Below, piece after piece: positions 56,554 to 64,000 of a stretch of 64,000 nucleotides of DNA. The notes beneath the pieces are model-generated. The model saw nothing but the letters and a program-made list of their open reading frames with translations, was not told where the DNA came from and did not search any database. This DNA is from Nostoc sp. NMS9 (GTDB lineage Bacteria > Cyanobacteriota > Cyanobacteriia > Cyanobacteriales > Nostocaceae), in NCBI RefSeq assembly GCF_017114995.1, contig NZ_JABXKL010000005.1, positions 124,001 through 188,000 of the forward strand. Reading direction: 5' to 3'. The stretch's first letter is position 1; the number at the start of each line of letters is the position of its first letter. Position numbers and translations under genes: made by a program.

Positions 56554-57159
56554 ATGGAGCCAAATGTTGAAATTCGCCGTTTGTTAGATGTGATGCCAGC
56601 TTCTGGTCGGATGACGACAAAAATCGTCAGTAAGCCAGAGCAAGCAAAAGTAATTGACGCTTCCTTTCCCCAACCCTGGAACCAAGCGCGACCGATATAT
56701 ATTAATTTTGATTTGTGGCGTCGCTTGACAAAGCCGCAACGAGACTTGCTGCTGTTGCAGATGGTTAGCTGGTTGACGGGAGTAAAGTGGTTTAAACCCG
56801 ACATTTATCAAGGTGTGGTGTTAGCTGGGCTGTTAGGCGGATTCTTGGAAGCAGCACAGTCAGATGTAGTGGGCGTTGCTGTAGCTGGGGGATTAAGTGC
56901 GATCGCTGCTTTTCGGATCTGGCGCACGAATAAATCTCAAGAGTCAGAGTTAAATGCCGATGCAGCTGCAATTAAGATAGCACAGCGGCGCGGTTATTCA
57001 GAAGCTGAAGCAGCACAGCACCTATTATCTGCAATTGAAGCGGTAGCCAAAATTGAAGGGCGTTTCAGTTTCAATTTTACTGAGTTGATTCGTTGCCAAA
57101 ACTTACGAGCGATCGCAGGTTTATCACCAGTGGGTATACCAGAAAGTTATGATAAGTAA
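56554..57159 (+). CDS. DUF3318 protein
   Basis: The 201-residue product matches the cyanobacterial DUF3318 family: NVEIRRLLDVMPASGRM at the start, FDLWRRLTKPQRDLLLLQMVSWL, a hydrophobic hairpin (VVLAGLLGGFLEAAQSDVVGVAVAGGLSAI), then DAAAIKIAQRRGYSEAEAA. The middle resembles the membrane-spanning part of zinc metalloprotease-like proteins but has no HExxH motif. Function unknown. Confidence 0.82.
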   Translation: MEPNVEIRRLLDVMPASGRMTTKIVSKPEQAKVIDASFPQPWNQARPIYINFDLWRRLTKPQRDLLLLQMVSWLTGVKWFKPDIYQGVVLAGLLGGFLEAAQSDVVGVAVAGGLSAIAAFRIWRTNKSQESELNADAAAIKIAQRRGYSEAEAAQHLLSAIEAVAKIEGRFSFNFTELIRCQNLRAIAGLSPVGIPESYDK

Positions 57160-57409
57160 AATAAATGTCTCTGCTGCCCATTTGTAGCAACATTTAAAGT
57201 GAAAAGTCTTTATATGAGTTTTTGAGAGCGATCAATCAAAAACCTCCATGAGGGTATTCTACACTGGAATAAGAGATGTGTGTTTAACTTACTTAGATAT
57301 CAAAAACTGGGGAGTTTTGTCATACCTTCTCGGTGTTGCTTATGAGGTGATTACCTCGTGTGGTAAAACTTAACTTAAATTCTGTCAGTTACTAACGGAG
57401 TTGATGGGA

Positions 57410-57601
57410 ATGAGTACCTTAATTTTTATTGGCTTGATAGGGGTTTACGGAGGCGGGGCTTGGAAGTTTTGGAATGGGTTTGGACGGACTAATTTTAATC
57501 CAACTTTGACCAATCGGATTGGTTTATCTTTGCTATGGCCAGCTTTGTTTATTACAAATCAATCTTATCGTCGAAACTTTAGAAAGGCGTTGAAGGGCTA
57601 G
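57410..57601 (+). CDS. Small single-pass membrane protein
   Basis: From the ATG at 57410 the product is 63 residues. One N-terminal hydrophobic helix (LIFIGLIGVYGGGAWKFW) is followed by a polar and basic tail with LLWPALFITNQSYRRNFRKAL. GGAG lies about 10 nt upstream. Family not recognised, but it resembles small conserved cyanobacterial proteins. Confidence 0.6.
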   Translation: MSTLIFIGLIGVYGGGAWKFWNGFGRTNFNPTLTNRIGLSLLWPALFITNQSYRRNFRKALKG

Positions 57602-57791
57602 GGATTACTATTAAACCTAACGTCATCACGATTCTGACGCTGGCATAATATCTCAACAGAAAATATCCCAACCTCCCTTCCGTACTAGGAGGAAAAAGAG
57701 GTTGGGTTTGCTCCTTTTAGGAAGGAGAGGAATTAGGGAGGGATAAGTTCGTTAATCGTTGGTAAAGTATTTCAGCTGATGAATTTACGAA

Positions 57792-58196
57792 TTATTTGTG
57801 ATTGGTTAATAGATGGATTGCTCCACCTACAGCAGCACCATCAACAGCATTGCCAAGGGTGTCTTTCCTATCGCCAGTAATTACACCAGTCAATGCACTA
57901 GTCCCTGCACCGACTCCGACATCTTGAGCAGCGTTCCGGTGGCGGCGATTGCGAGTGTTTCTCAGACCATTTGCACCATTGACAGCTGCGCCAGTGACAC
58001 CACCCCTAACAGCATTTCTTAATACATTATGACGTCCCCTAACTGCTCCGGTTACAACATTGGTAACAGCCCCAATACCTGCATCTCTTAGTACTTGGTC
58101 ATCAGCCGCAGCGGGTTTGGCAGGAACTAAGGTGACACCAGCTAAACTTGCTGCCATGAGGCTGGGTAAAAGTGCGCGTTTTAGGATTTTATTCAT
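57792..58196 (-). CDS. Secreted glycine-zipper protein
   Basis: The 134-residue product has a signal peptide (ALLPSLMAASLAGVTLVPAKPAAA) and three Gly/Ala-rich zipper-like units (GIGAVTNVVTGAVRG, GGVTGAAVNGANG, GVGAGTSALTGVITG), separated by basic Arg/Asn segments. The units look like membrane-associating glycine zippers. A role in the envelope is inferred. Preceded by an AGGTAAC ribosome site. Confidence 0.7.
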   Translation of the reverse strand: MNKILKRALLPSLMAASLAGVTLVPAKPAAADDQVLRDAGIGAVTNVVTGAVRGRHNVLRNAVRGGVTGAAVNGANGLRNTRNRRHRNAAQDVGVGAGTSALTGVITGDRKDTLGNAVDGAAVGGAIHLLTNHK

Positions 58197-58530
58197 TGTG
58201 TTACCTTCTCAAAACATCAAACAATTGTCTAAAAACCAAAGTTACTAGAGTCTGATAAAATCTAATTTTTTATTTGAACAACAGCAACTATTTATTGTTT
58301 GAGAACATATGTATTATTACATTTGCAAAGTTATAACTGCATCTACTGAAAGCATGAATATAAATTCAGTCCAAAGAAAGCCTTGCTGATTTATTAGACC
58401 ATACAAGGGATTACACCTTGACAAAATAAATTCAAGATGAGATGTAGATTTTTTCAGTACTAGCAAGGGATTTCTAATGAGAAACCGCGTAGTGTTTACC
58501 TTATCTATCTAAAGGTAGTTGCCAAAATAA
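58197..58530. other. AT-rich intergenic region
   Basis: These 334 bp show no gene, repeat array or hairpin that I can support. Confidence 0.4.
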
Positions 58531-58719
58531 TTAAACTAACTCGTCGGGGTTAATATTTAATTCTCTCAGTTTAGCAGCCAAGCGTTGCGTAGGCGTAGCC
58601 CGTCGTAGACATCGCTCCCATCCTGTTTGTAGCAAATTACCCTGATTATCCCACCAGCGCAACCAGGGTAATTCTAGATTTTGATAGCGGCCTTGCCAAA
58701 TACCCAATTCTAAACCCAT
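58531..58719 (-). pseudogene. C-terminal relic of a Uma2-family gene with a dispersed repeat inside
   Basis: The 62-codon frame reads GLELGIWQGRYQNLELPWL, RWWDNQGNLLQTG and, at the end, QRLAAKLRELNINPDEL. That is the standard tail of many cyanobacterial Uma2 proteins. The coiled-coil part normally found between is replaced by the repeat at 58582-58617 (ERCLRRATPT). The nuclease domain is missing; a 31-nt hairpin repeat lies where it should continue. Confidence 0.72.
58582..58617. repeat. Small dispersed repeat within the Uma2 relic
   Basis: GCGTTGCGTAGGCGTAGCCC followed by GTCGTAGACATCGCTCC belongs to the same GCGTAGC family as 10861, 18683 and 30013. Confidence 0.65.
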
Positions 58720-58737
58720 CGGTTGATTTCAAACCTT

Positions 58738-58768
58738 TGTAGAGACGTTGTATTACAATGTCTCTACA
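58738..58768. repeat. 31-nt dispersed hairpin, second copy
   Basis: TGTAGAGACGTTGTA paired with TACAATGTCTCTACA is a near-perfect hairpin of the same length as 11802-11832. The inner bases differ in a compensating way (GCA/TGC versus GTA/TAC), which suggests selection for the structure or active spread. Confidence 0.8.
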
Positions 58769-58849
58769 CCAAGATTCATTCAGCAACGCTGAACAAAACT
58801 CCTGTCTACAAATAGACTGCATTTGGGAACTTAGCAAAGACAGAAAATG

Positions 58850-59623
58850 TCAAGCAAAGCTAGAAAAACCTAGATTCGGTGGAATATCCTGAATTCGCCC
58901 AGGCCCGATCGCTTGTAATGCTTCTTTGAGTAAAATATCCCCAGTATACAAGGCACGTCCGACAATTACGCCAGTCACGCCTTGAGGTTCTAACGCCAAC
59001 AAACTCAACAAGTCGGTGACGGAACTTACCCCACCAGAGGCAATTATCGGGATGGAAATTGCTGCTGCAAGTTCTCGCAAAGCTTCTAAATTTGGGCCTG
59101 TAAGTGTACCATCTCGGTGGATATCTGTGTAAATTATGGCGGCTGCACCTAATTCTTGCATTTGTACAGCCAGTTGAGTTGCTAAAACTTCCGAGGTTTC
59201 TAACCAGCCGCGAGTTGCTACTCGACCGTTACGGGCATCAATACCGATAATAATCTGTTCGGGAAATTCTTGGCAGAGTTCTTGCACCAACTGGGGTTGT
59301 TCTACGGCGATGGTTCCGAGAATTGCCCACTGTATGCCTAGATTGAATACTTGTTGCACGCTGGTGCGATCGCGCAATCCTCCACCAATTTCAATGGGTA
59401 CTGACACCGCTTGAGCGATCGCTTCAATTGCCCCCAGGTTTACTACTTTACCTGCTTTGGCACCATCTAAATCAACTATATGCAATCTAGTAGCACCTTG
59501 ATCTACCCACTGTTTGGCAACATCAGCAGGATTTTCGCTAAAAACTTGCGAGCGATCGTAGTCTCCTTGATACAGTCGCACACAGTGACCTTCTAGTAAA
59601 TCAATCGCTGGAATTACGTCCAT
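58850..59623 (-). CDS. hisA: Phosphoribosylformimino-AICAR ribotide isomerase
   Basis: The 257-residue TIM barrel is HisA, the fourth step of histidine synthesis. It shows [21 protein letters not shown] with the first catalytic aspartate, [22 protein letters not shown], the second catalytic aspartate in [12 protein letters not shown], and the phosphate loop IIASGGVSS. It is standalone, as his genes usually are in cyanobacteria. Confidence 0.96.
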   Translation of the reverse strand: MDVIPAIDLLEGHCVRLYQGDYDRSQVFSENPADVAKQWVDQGATRLHIVDLDGAKAGKVVNLGAIEAIAQAVSVPIEIGGGLRDRTSVQQVFNLGIQWAILGTIAVEQPQLVQELCQEFPEQIIIGIDARNGRVATRGWLETSEVLATQLAVQMQELGAAAIIYTDIHRDGTLTGPNLEALRELAAAISIPIIASGGVSSVTDLLSLLALEPQGVTGVIVGRALYTGDILLKEALQAIGPGRIQDIPPNLGFSSFA

Positions 59624-59807
59624 TTAACTCTTCCTCATTGCAATCAAAACGCTATCTAAACCTCGTCTAACTTGAGAACTGTAGTTTTTTACCAAAGTTT
59701 TGCGATTGCTTCCTACCCTGCCTTAACGCTAAGAGCGAACGTCGCAATGACACAACAGAATAATTCAAAACTCCAGGTTTCAACATGGACGAGGTTTATA
59801 GCTGAAT

Positions 59808-60110
59808 TTACTGTTTTTCATTTTTCATTTTTAATTGCCTTACAGCTTGCCCAAAACCCAGCACAAGCAAGATGTTAGAAAGCGTCAAAAATAGTTCTGC
59901 ACCACCGTGCAACCAATCCACATTGGCTAAAGACTTACCATAATGCAATACAGCATAAATCCCCGCCGGGATGGTGATAGCAACAAAGACGAGCGTGCCG
60001 TAAAATCCATACAGTGCCAAACGCGGCATTTGCGGACTGCGGCTGATAAACCACAAGAAACCCAAATAGGGAAACAGTGAAAGTGCAAACAGGGTTTCTT
60101 TAGAAATCAT
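59808..60110 (-). CDS. DUF3593 membrane protein
   Basis: The 100-residue product has three hydrophobic helices (LFALSLFPYLGFLWFISRS, LYGFYGTLVFVAITIPAGIY and FLTLSNILLVLGFGQAV). The family is shared with plant plastids, where it is also a small membrane protein. It overlaps the upstream DUF2499 gene by 4 nt (ATGA), so the two are translated together. Function unknown, probably thylakoid-related. Confidence 0.85.
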   Translation of the reverse strand: MISKETLFALSLFPYLGFLWFISRSPQMPRLALYGFYGTLVFVAITIPAGIYAVLHYGKSLANVDWLHGGAELFLTLSNILLVLGFGQAVRQLKMKNEKQ

Positions 60111-60442
60111 TGCTCTGATTTAATAGGTTTTGGTTCAACAGTGTTAATAGATTTGGTAGAACGCCAAATCAAATACGCGGCTGCCCAAAGTGTAAAATTA
60201 CCAACTAAAGTCATGGTAGCTTGAAGCGTTACCAGCCATTCCAGAGATTCGGGGTTGTCGAAATAATGCCAGGTACAGGCACACATAGCGCTGACTAAAG
60301 CTGGTAACATGGCAAGGGATAATCCCCACCAGCTGCGGTTATTAGTCAGTTCGCCGTAAGTCCAGATTAACCAAATGGCGACAATCCACTCAATAACGCT
60401 AGAAACATGAATAATCCAGGTGGGAATCGAAAGGGCGTTCAT
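60107..60442 (-). CDS. DUF2499 membrane protein
   Basis: The 111-residue product has three membrane segments (WIIHVSSVIEWIVAIWLIW, LSLAMLPALVSAMCACTWHYF and ATMTLVGNFTLWAAAYLIW). DUF2499 and DUF3593 are conserved together in cyanobacteria and green plastids, suggesting a shared photosynthetic-membrane role. The ATGA overlap with the next gene confirms the pairing. Confidence 0.87.
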   Translation of the reverse strand: MNALSIPTWIIHVSSVIEWIVAIWLIWTYGELTNNRSWWGLSLAMLPALVSAMCACTWHYFDNPESLEWLVTLQATMTLVGNFTLWAAAYLIWRSTKSINTVEPKPIKSEQ

Positions 60443-60447
60443 AAGAA

Positions 60448-60525
60448 AGTTAGGAGTTAGGAGTTAGGAGTTAGGAGTAGAGACGCGATTAATCGCGTCT
60501 GTACAGGAGTTAGGAGTTAGGAGTA
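60448..60525. repeat. GTTAGGA heptamer array split by a perfect 20-bp palindrome
   Basis: About four GTTAGGA units (60449-60478) are followed by the palindrome AGACGCGATTAATCGCGTCT (60481-60500) and by more GTTAGGA units. The palindrome with flanking GTAG/GTAC resembles the 31-nt hairpins at 11802 and 58738. Confidence 0.85.
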
Positions 60526-60609
60526 GGGGTGTCAAGGTGATATGTAGCTTGAATTTTATATTTGTTTAAGCAAAATCTTCACTTGTTCTTTTAGAATTTT
60601 AAAAATTCC

Positions 60610-60945
60610 GAGTTCAAAGGTTCAACGTCGGAGTTTAAAGGCTCAACGTCGGAGTTTAAAGGCTCAACGTCGGAGTTTAAAGGCTCAACGTCGGAGTTTA
60701 AAGGCTCAACGTCGGAGTTTAAAGGCTCAACGTCGGAGTTTAAAGGCTCAACGTCGGAGTTTAAAGGCTCAACATCCGAGTTCAAAGGCTCAACATCCGA
60801 GTTCAGAAGCTCAACGTCTGAGTTTAAAGGTTCAACTTCCGAGTTCAGAAGCTCAACGTCTGAGTTCAAATACTCAACTTCCGAGTTCAGAAGCTCAACG
60901 TCCGAGTTCAAAAGCTCAACGTCCGAGTTCAAAGGTTCAACGTTC
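60610..60945. repeat. Sixteen-unit 21-bp tandem array
   Basis: Sixteen contiguous 21-bp units each begin GAGTT(C/T)AAA and end near CAACGTC. The minus strand reads as heptads (LNSDVEP/LNSEVEL) over more than 110 codons, but has only a TTG start and no ribosome site, so I treat it as a repeat and not a gene. Other frames are also open. Left-hand units are nearly identical; right-hand units are more diverged. Confidence 0.88.
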
Positions 60946-61058
60946 GAGTTCTGAGGGAGTTCTAACTATTTTCTGCACTATTCAAAATAGAACTTGGGAA
61001 TGAGTTTACCATCTGTATCGGGGACAGAGATTCATTTAACAATAGCTATTAATCCAAA

Positions 61059-62105
61059 ATGGTCAAAATGCGGGCATTATTGTCTGGGTATTACGGTAAA
61101 GGTAATGGTGGTGACGAAGCTTTGTTGGCAACGCTTTTGCAAATGTTACCACCTGATGTAACGCCTGTGGTGCTTTCTGGTAATCCAAAGGAAACGCGCG
61201 ATCGCTACAATGTAGAAACCTACGATCGCATGGCTCCCTTAGCTGTACTGCAAGCTTTACGCTCTTGTGATGCTTTGATTTGGGGCGGCGGGAGTCTCAT
61301 TCAGGATGTCACCAGTACTATCAGTCCATTTTATTATGGGGGGCTGATGGCATTAGCGCAGAAAATGGGTTTGAAAACCATTGCTTGGGCGCAGGGTATT
61401 GGCCCTTTGGTGCGTCCGCAAACTCGTTGGTTGGCACGGCAAACCTTTGCTAATTGTACCAAAATCAGTGTACGCGATCGCGCCAGTGCAGCTCTATTAT
61501 CTGATTGGCAAATTTCTTGTATTATAGCTCCTGACCCGGTTTGGGCGTTGGAATCTAAACCAGTACCAGGACTTTGGGATTTACCTGCGCCGAGAGTTGC
61601 GGTAACGTTGCGATCGCATCCTCAACTTACAGAAACACGTATGGCAAACTTAACTCGCGCTTTGGTGGATTTTCAAAAAGCCACGCAAGCATTTATTTTA
61701 TTACTGCCATTTCAAAAAAGTGAAGATTTAAGTATTGCCGAAGCCATTCAACCACACCTTAAAGATGTTAGCAAGATTTTGTGTCTAGAAGATCCGCAAC
61801 TTTTAAAAGGTGTGTTTCGCGGCGTTGAAATGGCAATTGGGATGCGTTTGCACAGTTTAATTATGGCTGCATCTGTTGGTTGTCGCTGCTTTGCTCTCAG
61901 TTATGATCCCAAAGTAAATCGCCTCATGGAAGACTTGGAAATGCCTGGATGGGATTTAGCGAGTTTACCAGATGACCCCAATTTGATTGGTCTGACTTGG
62001 ATGGAGCATTACGCCAATGGCGATCCTTTATCATCAGAGAAAATCCAATCTTTGGTGGATGGCGCTTTAATGCACTGCGAGTTGTTGAGTGAAGCTTTGA
62101 GTTAG
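61059..62105 (+). CDS. csaB: Polysaccharide pyruvyl transferase CsaB
   Basis: The 348-residue product fits CsaB: LLSGYYGKGNGGDEALLATLL at the start, LIWGGGSLIQDVTS, AQGIGPLVRP, and GMRLHSLIMAASVG near the C-terminus with the catalytic-type histidine. CsaB adds pyruvate to cell-wall polysaccharide that SLH domains bind. That fits the presence in this window of an SLH-anchored porin. Either the ATG at 61059 or that at 61068 could be used. Confidence 0.9.
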   Translation: MVKMRALLSGYYGKGNGGDEALLATLLQMLPPDVTPVVLSGNPKETRDRYNVETYDRMAPLAVLQALRSCDALIWGGGSLIQDVTSTISPFYYGGLMALAQKMGLKTIAWAQGIGPLVRPQTRWLARQTFANCTKISVRDRASAALLSDWQISCIIAPDPVWALESKPVPGLWDLPAPRVAVTLRSHPQLTETRMANLTRALVDFQKATQAFILLLPFQKSEDLSIAEAIQPHLKDVSKILCLEDPQLLKGVFRGVEMAIGMRLHSLIMAASVGCRCFALSYDPKVNRLMEDLEMPGWDLASLPDDPNLIGLTWMEHYANGDPLSSEKIQSLVDGALMHCELLSEALS

Positions 62106-62136
62106 GTTTTTATTTAGATATAAACAAAATAATGAT

Positions 62137-62454
62137 ATGACACAGGTATCCCAGCCAAAACGCACTCGCATTTTACCAGCATCAACCTTAGCACCTGAAG
62201 AAGTAAGCCATCGCCAGGAACAGCGTGATGCTCTTACTGTGCGGTGTCGTGGTGTTTTCGAGCGCTTACGTCCAACTTTGATCGAAATGCATTACAACTG
62301 GCATATTGCCATCGACCTTGAAACAGAACACTATCTCATTGACCCAACACTCTTGGGGATAATGCAAAAAATTCATGATGCTTATGGCAATACTAACGAA
62401 GTAAAACTTACTATATTCCGACTCAACGACATGGGAACCTGCGGCAGGTTATGA
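62137..62454 (+). CDS. Hypothetical protein coupled to an aspartyl-protease-like gene
   Basis: The 105-residue product (EEVSHRQEQRDALTVRCRGV, then HYNWHIAIDLETEHYLIDP) is a small cytoplasmic protein of no named family. Its stop overlaps the next start by 4 nt (ATGA), so the genes are translated together. The arrangement resembles two-gene toxin-antitoxin-like units often seen in cyanobacteria. Confidence 0.65.
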   Translation: MTQVSQPKRTRILPASTLAPEEVSHRQEQRDALTVRCRGVFERLRPTLIEMHYNWHIAIDLETEHYLIDPTLLGIMQKIHDAYGNTNEVKLTIFRLNDMGTCGRL

Positions 62455-62678
62455 TTGCAGGTTCGTTTGGGGATAATGGCGAGCTATTATTTGAAATTCA
62501 GCTTGTTGCTGCTAATGATGGCAAATTTTCTGTTGAAGCTTTACTCGATACTGGGTTTACAGATGGGTGGTTAGCTATCAATACTCAAGATTATGGTAAA
62601 TCTGAATCGTGCCAATTCTGCCGCCAATCAACATCTGGGTGCAGTTCGAGTCAAAGTCAAGCTCACGAATGCCATTGA
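62451..62678 (+). pseudogene. C-terminally truncated retropepsin-like (clan AA) protein
   Basis: The start MIAGSFGDNGELLFEIQLVA and the active-site segment VEALLDTGFTDGWLAINTQD match the N-terminal half of small clan AA aspartyl-protease-like proteins. The flap and C-terminal half are missing; after about residue 47 the frame runs into unrelated Ser/Cys-rich residues that overlap the next gene. A deletion near 62590 seems to have joined the two genes. Confidence 0.65.
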
Positions 62679-63045
62679 TGAAGCACTTGTCAGCCGAGGA
62701 ATGCTCAATCCAAATATGCTGCGGGTTTATGAAACTGAAGCATTAGTAGACACTGGGGCAGTACGTACTGTACTACCCATGTCTATTGTCCAGCAACTTG
62801 GTTTGAGAATTCGAGGACAGCAGATTGCTCAATACGCCAATGGTAGTGAAGAATCTATAGGAGTAACTGAACCCGTAATTATTGAATTGGCAGGACGAGA
62901 AACTACCGAAGCCACATTAGTTACACGTAATATAGTTCTCATTGGACAGACGGTTCTAGAAACGCTGGATTTACTGGTGGACTGTAGAAATCAACGACTT
63001 ATCCCGAATCCTGAACATCCTAACTATTCGGTGATGAGAATATAG
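62593..63045 (+). CDS. Retropepsin-like aspartyl protease (clan AA)
   Basis: The 150-residue product has the core of a single-domain retropepsin-like protease: TEALVDTGAVRTVLPMSIVQQL (catalytic DTG), then GVTEPVIIELAGRET and NIVLIGQTVLETLDLLVD. It would work as a homodimer. The N-terminus before LGAVRVKV looks unrelated to the family and may come from the junction with the truncated gene; the usual start is expected near GAVRVKV, where there is a CTG codon instead of ATG. Confidence 0.75.
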   Translation: MVNLNRANSAANQHLGAVRVKVKLTNAIDEALVSRGMLNPNMLRVYETEALVDTGAVRTVLPMSIVQQLGLRIRGQQIAQYANGSEESIGVTEPVIIELAGRETTEATLVTRNIVLIGQTVLETLDLLVDCRNQRLIPNPEHPNYSVMRI

Positions 63046-63046
63046 G

Positions 63047-63838
63047 CTAGTGACTCGTTTTGCCGCTGACAATCCCTGACCACTGTACTTTTTTCTCTTT
63101 TTCCCGACGATAAGAAAAGAAATGCTCTGGAGTTTGGAAAGTACAATAAGGTGCGATCGCAATTTGTTCTGCACTAATTCCCATATTTTCCAGTTGTAAG
63201 GTATTCACTCGCCGCACATCCAACCGTACCTTTCCGGGATTTGGATCTTCTAGTAAAGGTGAATTTGGTAATTCATGCAATGCCGTTACAATTTTTTCTT
63301 CGTCTTCATGTGCTATAATGCTAGCCCCGATTTCGGCAGCCACTTCGATAGAGACTTGGTAAACTTCACCAGCGATCGCTGGCCCCATTGCAATCCTCAA
63401 ATCATCAAGTTTGCTGCCTTGAGATTGTAATCTAGCGATCGCTAGGGGCACAATTTTCTTGGCAGTTCCCCGCCAGCCTGCGTGTAGTGCTGCCACCCGT
63501 CCAGTTTGCACATCCCCAATTAGCACGGGTGTGCAGTCTGCGCTAGCGACCCAAACCGCTTGTAGAGGCTGTTCGCTCATTAAACCATCTGCCGATGCGA
63601 AATCCTCCTCAGCAGAGCTTAAGAAGCTTTCAACTTCTTGGGGGGTGAGAACAGTATTGCCATGAACCTGCTTTAAGCGATAGACTGATGCCTCTGGTTG
63701 CAATACTTCTGTGATAACTTGTGGCGATCGCGGCCAAAACTGCTGGGTAAAAAAGCCGTGATGCCAACGTTCCAGAATACTACAAGTTAGATAAGGCATT
63801 CCTTCCCAATTGCGCCAGTGCCAAGTGTGCATCTTCAA
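63047..63838 (-). CDS. pgeF: Multicopper-type YfiH/PgeF laccase-domain protein
   Basis: The 263-residue product carries the zinc site residues of the YfiH/PgeF family: LKQVHGNTVL, VASADCTPVLIGD and VAALHAGWRGTA (His, Cys, His). Members act as purine nucleoside phosphorylase/adenosine deaminase or peptidoglycan-editing enzymes; older annotation as polyphenol oxidase is not reliable. Length and motif order are normal. Confidence 0.92.
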   Translation of the reverse strand: MKMHTWHWRNWEGMPYLTCSILERWHHGFFTQQFWPRSPQVITEVLQPEASVYRLKQVHGNTVLTPQEVESFLSSAEEDFASADGLMSEQPLQAVWVASADCTPVLIGDVQTGRVAALHAGWRGTAKKIVPLAIARLQSQGSKLDDLRIAMGPAIAGEVYQVSIEVAAEIGASIIAHEDEEKIVTALHELPNSPLLEDPNPGKVRLDVRRVNTLQLENMGISAEQIAIAPYCTFQTPEHFFSYRREKEKKVQWSGIVSGKTSH

Positions 63839-63909
63839 CCAAACCTAAACAGAAATCACTCATCAGTCAATCAATGCTAACTTGAACAACGGAATTTGGG
63901 TTAACTGCT

Positions 63910-64000
63910 GTGGGATTTAATCTGCAAAACTTGGAAGCAGCCTTGCAAGCAGGGCGTAAGCATACATATTTACCATTTTCTCTTCACTTTTTTGAAAGCG
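63910..64000 (+). CDS. Possible 5' end of a gene running off the right edge
   Basis: From a GTG at 63910 the frame stays open to the window end and reads GFNLQNLEAALQAGRKHTYL, which looks protein-like. There is no clear ribosome site and an in-frame TGA lies 30 nt upstream. Only 30 codons are visible, so this is a weak call. Confidence 0.35.
   Translation, partial: MGFNLQNLEAALQAGRKHTYLPFSLHFFES

Noticed and set aside
60591..60932. 113-codon minus-strand frame over the 16-unit array
   Set aside because: The only start is TTG within the repeat and no upstream signals exist; several frames are open because of the period.

Overview
The window is chromosomal DNA from a filamentous, probably heterocyst-forming cyanobacterium of the Nostoc/Anabaena type. 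The evidence is the many HIP1 octamers (GCGATCGC), the light-independent protochlorophyllide reductase genes chlL and chlN, a two-component pair plus PhoU typical of cyanobacterial phosphate sensing, XisH/XisI, Uma2, DUF2232, DUF3318, DUF2499 and DUF3593 families, and abundant short tandem heptamers and small dispersed repeats of the kind described for Nostoc. I saw no rRNA, tRNA, CRISPR array or complete IS element.

Layout. 1-11 kb: the 5' part of a large Hsp70-like protein (minus strand, running off the left edge), a Crp-type regulator overlapping a DUF2232 membrane protein, an UPF0284/CobT-like gene, a di-heme cytochrome and a solute-binding lipoprotein. 11-17 kb: a methyltransferase, a secreted serine protease, a 350-bp MITE-like insertion and a TPR-CHAT protease gene broken by a 5-bp duplication. 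17-26 kb is accessory: a Fic protein flanked by 56-bp direct repeats, Uma2, a U32 peptidase carrying repeat-derived insertions, XisH/XisI, a YoeB-type pair, a PIN-type pair, a frameshifted AbrB-type antitoxin and an unrecognised 381-residue protein.

26-30 kb holds chlL, a DUF5331 gene and chlN, all minus strand. 30-47 kb is mostly housekeeping: clpB, a soluble rubredoxin shorter than 60 residues, an HI0933-type flavoprotein, a radical SAM protein with an extra C-terminal cysteine group, lpxD, a probable diiron heme-oxygenase-fold protein, an HdrB-like iron-sulfur protein, acpP-fabF, tkt and another PIN pair. 47-53 kb has two tandem coiled-coil-rich paralogues divergent from a sphR-sphS-phoU cluster. 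53-64 kb has a second Crp-type regulator, an SLH/OprB porin, small membrane or secreted proteins, a Uma2 relic, hisA, a DUF2499-DUF3593 pair, a 16-unit 21-bp array, csaB, a group of retropepsin-like genes and pgeF.

The recurring theme is repeat activity. The same short repeats that fill intergenic gaps also sit in frame inside genes (UPF0284, U32 peptidase, a secreted protein, the Uma2 relic), and a MITE has inserted into a palindromic hairpin with an 11-bp duplication. No single undescribed system is proven. The candidates most worth following are the MITE with its coding-like 21-bp array, the coiled-coil pair next to the phosphate regulator, the radical SAM protein, the diiron protein with a duplicated leader, and the toxin/antitoxin and relic island at 22-26 kb.
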